Source of the DNA: CAYOBW01 sp964402115
GTDB lineage: Bacteria; Verrucomicrobiota; Kiritimatiellia; UBA8416; CAYOBW01
Direction of reading: 5' to 3'
Length of the DNA: 16,416 nt
Assembly: GCA_964402115.1 (NCBI GenBank)
Contig: CAYOBW010000150.1
Coordinates: forward strand, 1 to 16,416
Of the stretch, positions 14,720 to 16,416 are shown piece after piece. A model generated the notes under the pieces. That model had not been told where the DNA came from and did not search any database. It saw nothing but the letters and a program-made list of their open reading frames with translations. A program made the translations under genes and the position numbers. Numbering within the stretch: position 1 is the stretch's first letter; each line of letters starts with the position of its first letter.

Positions 14720-16416
14720 CTACCACCAGAGGTGCAAACGCAGGTAGTCCGCCGTGCGTCGTGTCACGATCCAGGCCAGGGACCGGCGCCCCGCCTCCAC
14801 CTTGCCGACGCCGGTCATGCCGGGGCGCATCCAGTCGGCGGGTCGCTCGGCGAGCGCGCACCGCGCCACGAAGACGTTGCGGCCCTCGCGCGCCTGGGCC
14901 ACGGGCTCGAGGCGTTCGACGCGCGCGGTGTGGCGCTGGCCGGGGCGGCTGGCGAAAGCGAGCCGCGCCAGCGCGCCGTCGCGCACGTCCTGCACGTCGC
15001 GCTGGTCCACCTCCAGCTCGGCATGCAGCTCGTCGAGCCGCGCGATGCGCAGCAGCGTGTCGCCCTGCCGCACCGGCGCGCCGAGGCGCTCCTTCAGGTC
15101 GCCCTCCACGACGACGCCGTCGAAAGGCGCCTTCAGCTCGGCCTGGGCCAGGCGGTGGCGCGCCAGCTCGAGGCGGACGCGCGCCTGCTCGGCCTGCGCG
15201 GCGGCGATGCGCATGGCCGCCAGCGCGTTGTCGGCGCGGGCCTTCTCGCTCTCGCGCTGGTAGCGCAGCTGGTCCGCCACCGCGGCGGCCTCCTCGAGCA
15301 GCAGCTCCCGCGTGTCCAGCGCCAGCACGACGTCGCCCGTCCGGACGATGGCTCCGGGCTCCGCCTGCACGGTCGCGAGGAAGCCGTCGAACGGCGCGGG
15401 CAGGAAGACCGAGGTGTCGGCGCGCATCAGGAACGGGGTTTGGATGCGGAACGCCACGGGCCAGAGCGTCAGCGCGGCCACGGCAACCACGCCGGCGACG
15501 CCGGCGAGCTTGGCCCACGTGTGCTCGGGTCCGGCGAGCCGCGCCAGGCCCCGGCGCGCGGCCTCGGCCCAGCGCACCCCGAACCAGCGGTCGCGGCGGT
15601 GCAGGTCGGCGAGGCGCGCGACGACCTGGTCGGCCAGCACCCGCAGGTGCGCGAGCTCCGCCTCGCCGAAGGGCGCCTGGCTGCGCTCGCAGAGCAGGAC
15701 GGCCACCGGCTTGTCGCCCTCGCGCAGCGGCACGGCGCAGACATGCGCGGCGCCCTGCTCGCGCGCAAAGGCTTCGTGCTCGCGCGCCACGTACGCGGCG
15801 CCCGCGGGGGGCGGCCAGACGATCTCCTCGTCCTGGTCGAGCGCCTCCTCCATGACGATTTCCACCTGGCGTACGGCGGCCATCCGGCGCTCGAACTTCT
15901 CGGCGTGGCTGACGGACTGGAGGCGGACGTAGTCCCCCTTGGCCCAGCCCAGCGATACGCGGTCGCAGCCGCAGCGGCCGGCGACGTCGTTGCAGAGCGT
16001 CATGGCGGCGGCCATGAAGCGGGTCTCGCGGTTGAGGATCGCCAGGGTGTCGAGCACCGCGCCGAGGCGCACGGCGGTTTCGTTGGTGCGCGCGGCCTGC
16101 AGGCGCACCTGGAAGGCGGCGGGTACGGCGGCCGCGACGCGCAACAGCTCGAGCTGGCGGTCAAGGGTCTTCTCGTCCGGGCGCTCGGCCAGGTGGAAGA
16201 AGGCCGCCGCCAGGGAGGCGTCGCCATCCACGGGCAGCCGCACGCCGAGCACGGCGCCTTCGCCGCGAAACCCGGCAATGGGCAGGGGGCGCGCGCCGCG
16301 GCCGGCGGCCCAGACCCCGTCGGCCATCTCCGACGCCGCGCGGCGCAGGGCCCCACGCGGGCCGGGCTCGGCTTCGGGGCCGGTGGCCGGCCAGGCGAAG
16401 GCGAGGCTCCAGGCGG
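14720..16416 (-). CDS. GAF-domain HlyD-type membrane-fusion protein (5' end outside window)
   Basis: The frame stays open without a stop to the right window edge, so the N-terminus is missing; the ATG at 16327 is probably internal. The visible 564 or so residues start with a region I cannot assign. A GAF domain follows (roughly 15600-16040 on the DNA), recognisable from L-N-R-E-T-R-F and A-V-P-L-R-E-G-D-K-P-V-A-V-L-L. One membrane span (about 15440-15510) comes next, then a HlyD-type adaptor: first lipoyl half (F-D-G-F-L-A-T-V, P-G-A-I-V-R-T-G-D-V-V), a long Ala/Glu/Arg-rich coiled coil, second lipoyl half (K-A-P-F-D-G-V-V-V) and a beta-barrel ending near R-P-G-M-T-G. This layout puts GAF in the cytosol and the adaptor in the periplasm. 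It leads the cassette with the M50-HlyD and SecA-like genes, and likely pairs with the M50 protein. The GAF ligand is unknown. Confidence 0.8.
   Translation of the reverse strand, partial: AWSLAFAWPATGPEAEPGPRGALRRAASEMADGVWAAGRGARPLPIAGFRGEGAVLGVRLPVDGDASLAAAFFHLAERPDEKTLDRQLELLRVAAAVPAAFQVRLQAARTNETAVRLGAVLDTLAILNRETRFMAAAMTLCNDVAGRCGCDRVSLGWAKGDYVRLQSVSHAEKFERRMAAVRQVEIVMEEALDQDEEIVWPPPAGAAYVAREHEAFAREQGAAHVCAVPLREGDKPVAVLLCERSQAPFGEAELAHLRVLADQVVARLADLHRRDRWFGVRWAEAARRGLARLAGPEHTWAKLAGVAGVVAVAALTLWPVAFRIQTPFLMRADTSVFLPAPFDGFLATVQAEPGAIVRTGDVVLALDTRELLLEEAAAVADQLRYQRESEKARADNALAAMRIAAAQAEQARVRLELARHRLAQAELKAPFDGVVVEGDLKERLGAPVRQGDTLLRIARLDELHAELEVDQRDVQDVRDGALARLAFASRPGQRHTARVERLEPVAQAREGRNVFVARCALAERPADWMRPGMTGVGKVEAGRRSLAWIVTRRTADYLRLHLWW

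Noticed and set aside
12583..15855. Very long + strand open frame (1090 codons) opposite the M50 and GAF-HlyD genes
   Set aside because: Low-complexity His/Gln/Arg-rich product without domains; the minus strand encodes proteins with complete motifs and proper gene spacing.

Overview
The window is GC-rich bacterial DNA, most plausibly from a member of the PVC group (Verrucomicrobiota, Kiritimatiellota/Lentisphaerota or Planctomycetota). This rests on the gene families: an esterase-GH106 fusion, a secreted SGNH acetylesterase of the type common in those phyla, a thioredoxin-fold/discoidin-like lipoprotein, and a peptidase M50-HlyD protein beside a short SecA. No rRNA, tRNA or strict marker gene is present, so the assignment is inference.

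Left part, + strand (1-5216). A REP-like palindromic repeat (1-157) and a leader without genes (to 438) precede a two-gene operon. The first gene encodes an exported fusion of an alpha/beta-hydrolase esterase with a GH106 alpha-L-rhamnosidase. The second starts inside the first gene's stop codon (ATGA overlap) and encodes an exported SGNH/sialate-O-acetylesterase-like esterase. Together they look like a small locus for breaking down an acylated, rhamnose-containing polysaccharide. These genes are clearly less GC-rich than the rest of the window.

Middle part, - strand (5233-10351). A tightly packed three-gene operon reads, in transcription order: a lipoprotein with a thioredoxin fold whose Cys pair is replaced by Ser, a C-terminal discoidin-like domain and a helical middle; kbl (2-amino-3-ketobutyrate CoA ligase); and a large secreted TIM-barrel glycosidase with a carbohydrate-binding-like insertion. 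It converges on the left operon across only 16 bases.

Right part, - strand (10511-16416). Three genes in transcription order: a GAF-domain HlyD-type membrane-fusion protein (cut by the right window edge); a multipass protein joining a PqqD-like domain, a site-2-protease-type M50 domain with complete metal motifs and a HlyD-type lipoyl/coil region; and a 690-residue SecA-like ATPase that overlaps the M50 gene by 49 bases. A perfect 21-bp inverted repeat separates this cassette from the middle operon. The cassette is the best candidate for a poorly described system: a SecA-type motor coupled to an intramembrane protease/adaptor pair, possibly exporting or maturing a peptide or protein not encoded here.
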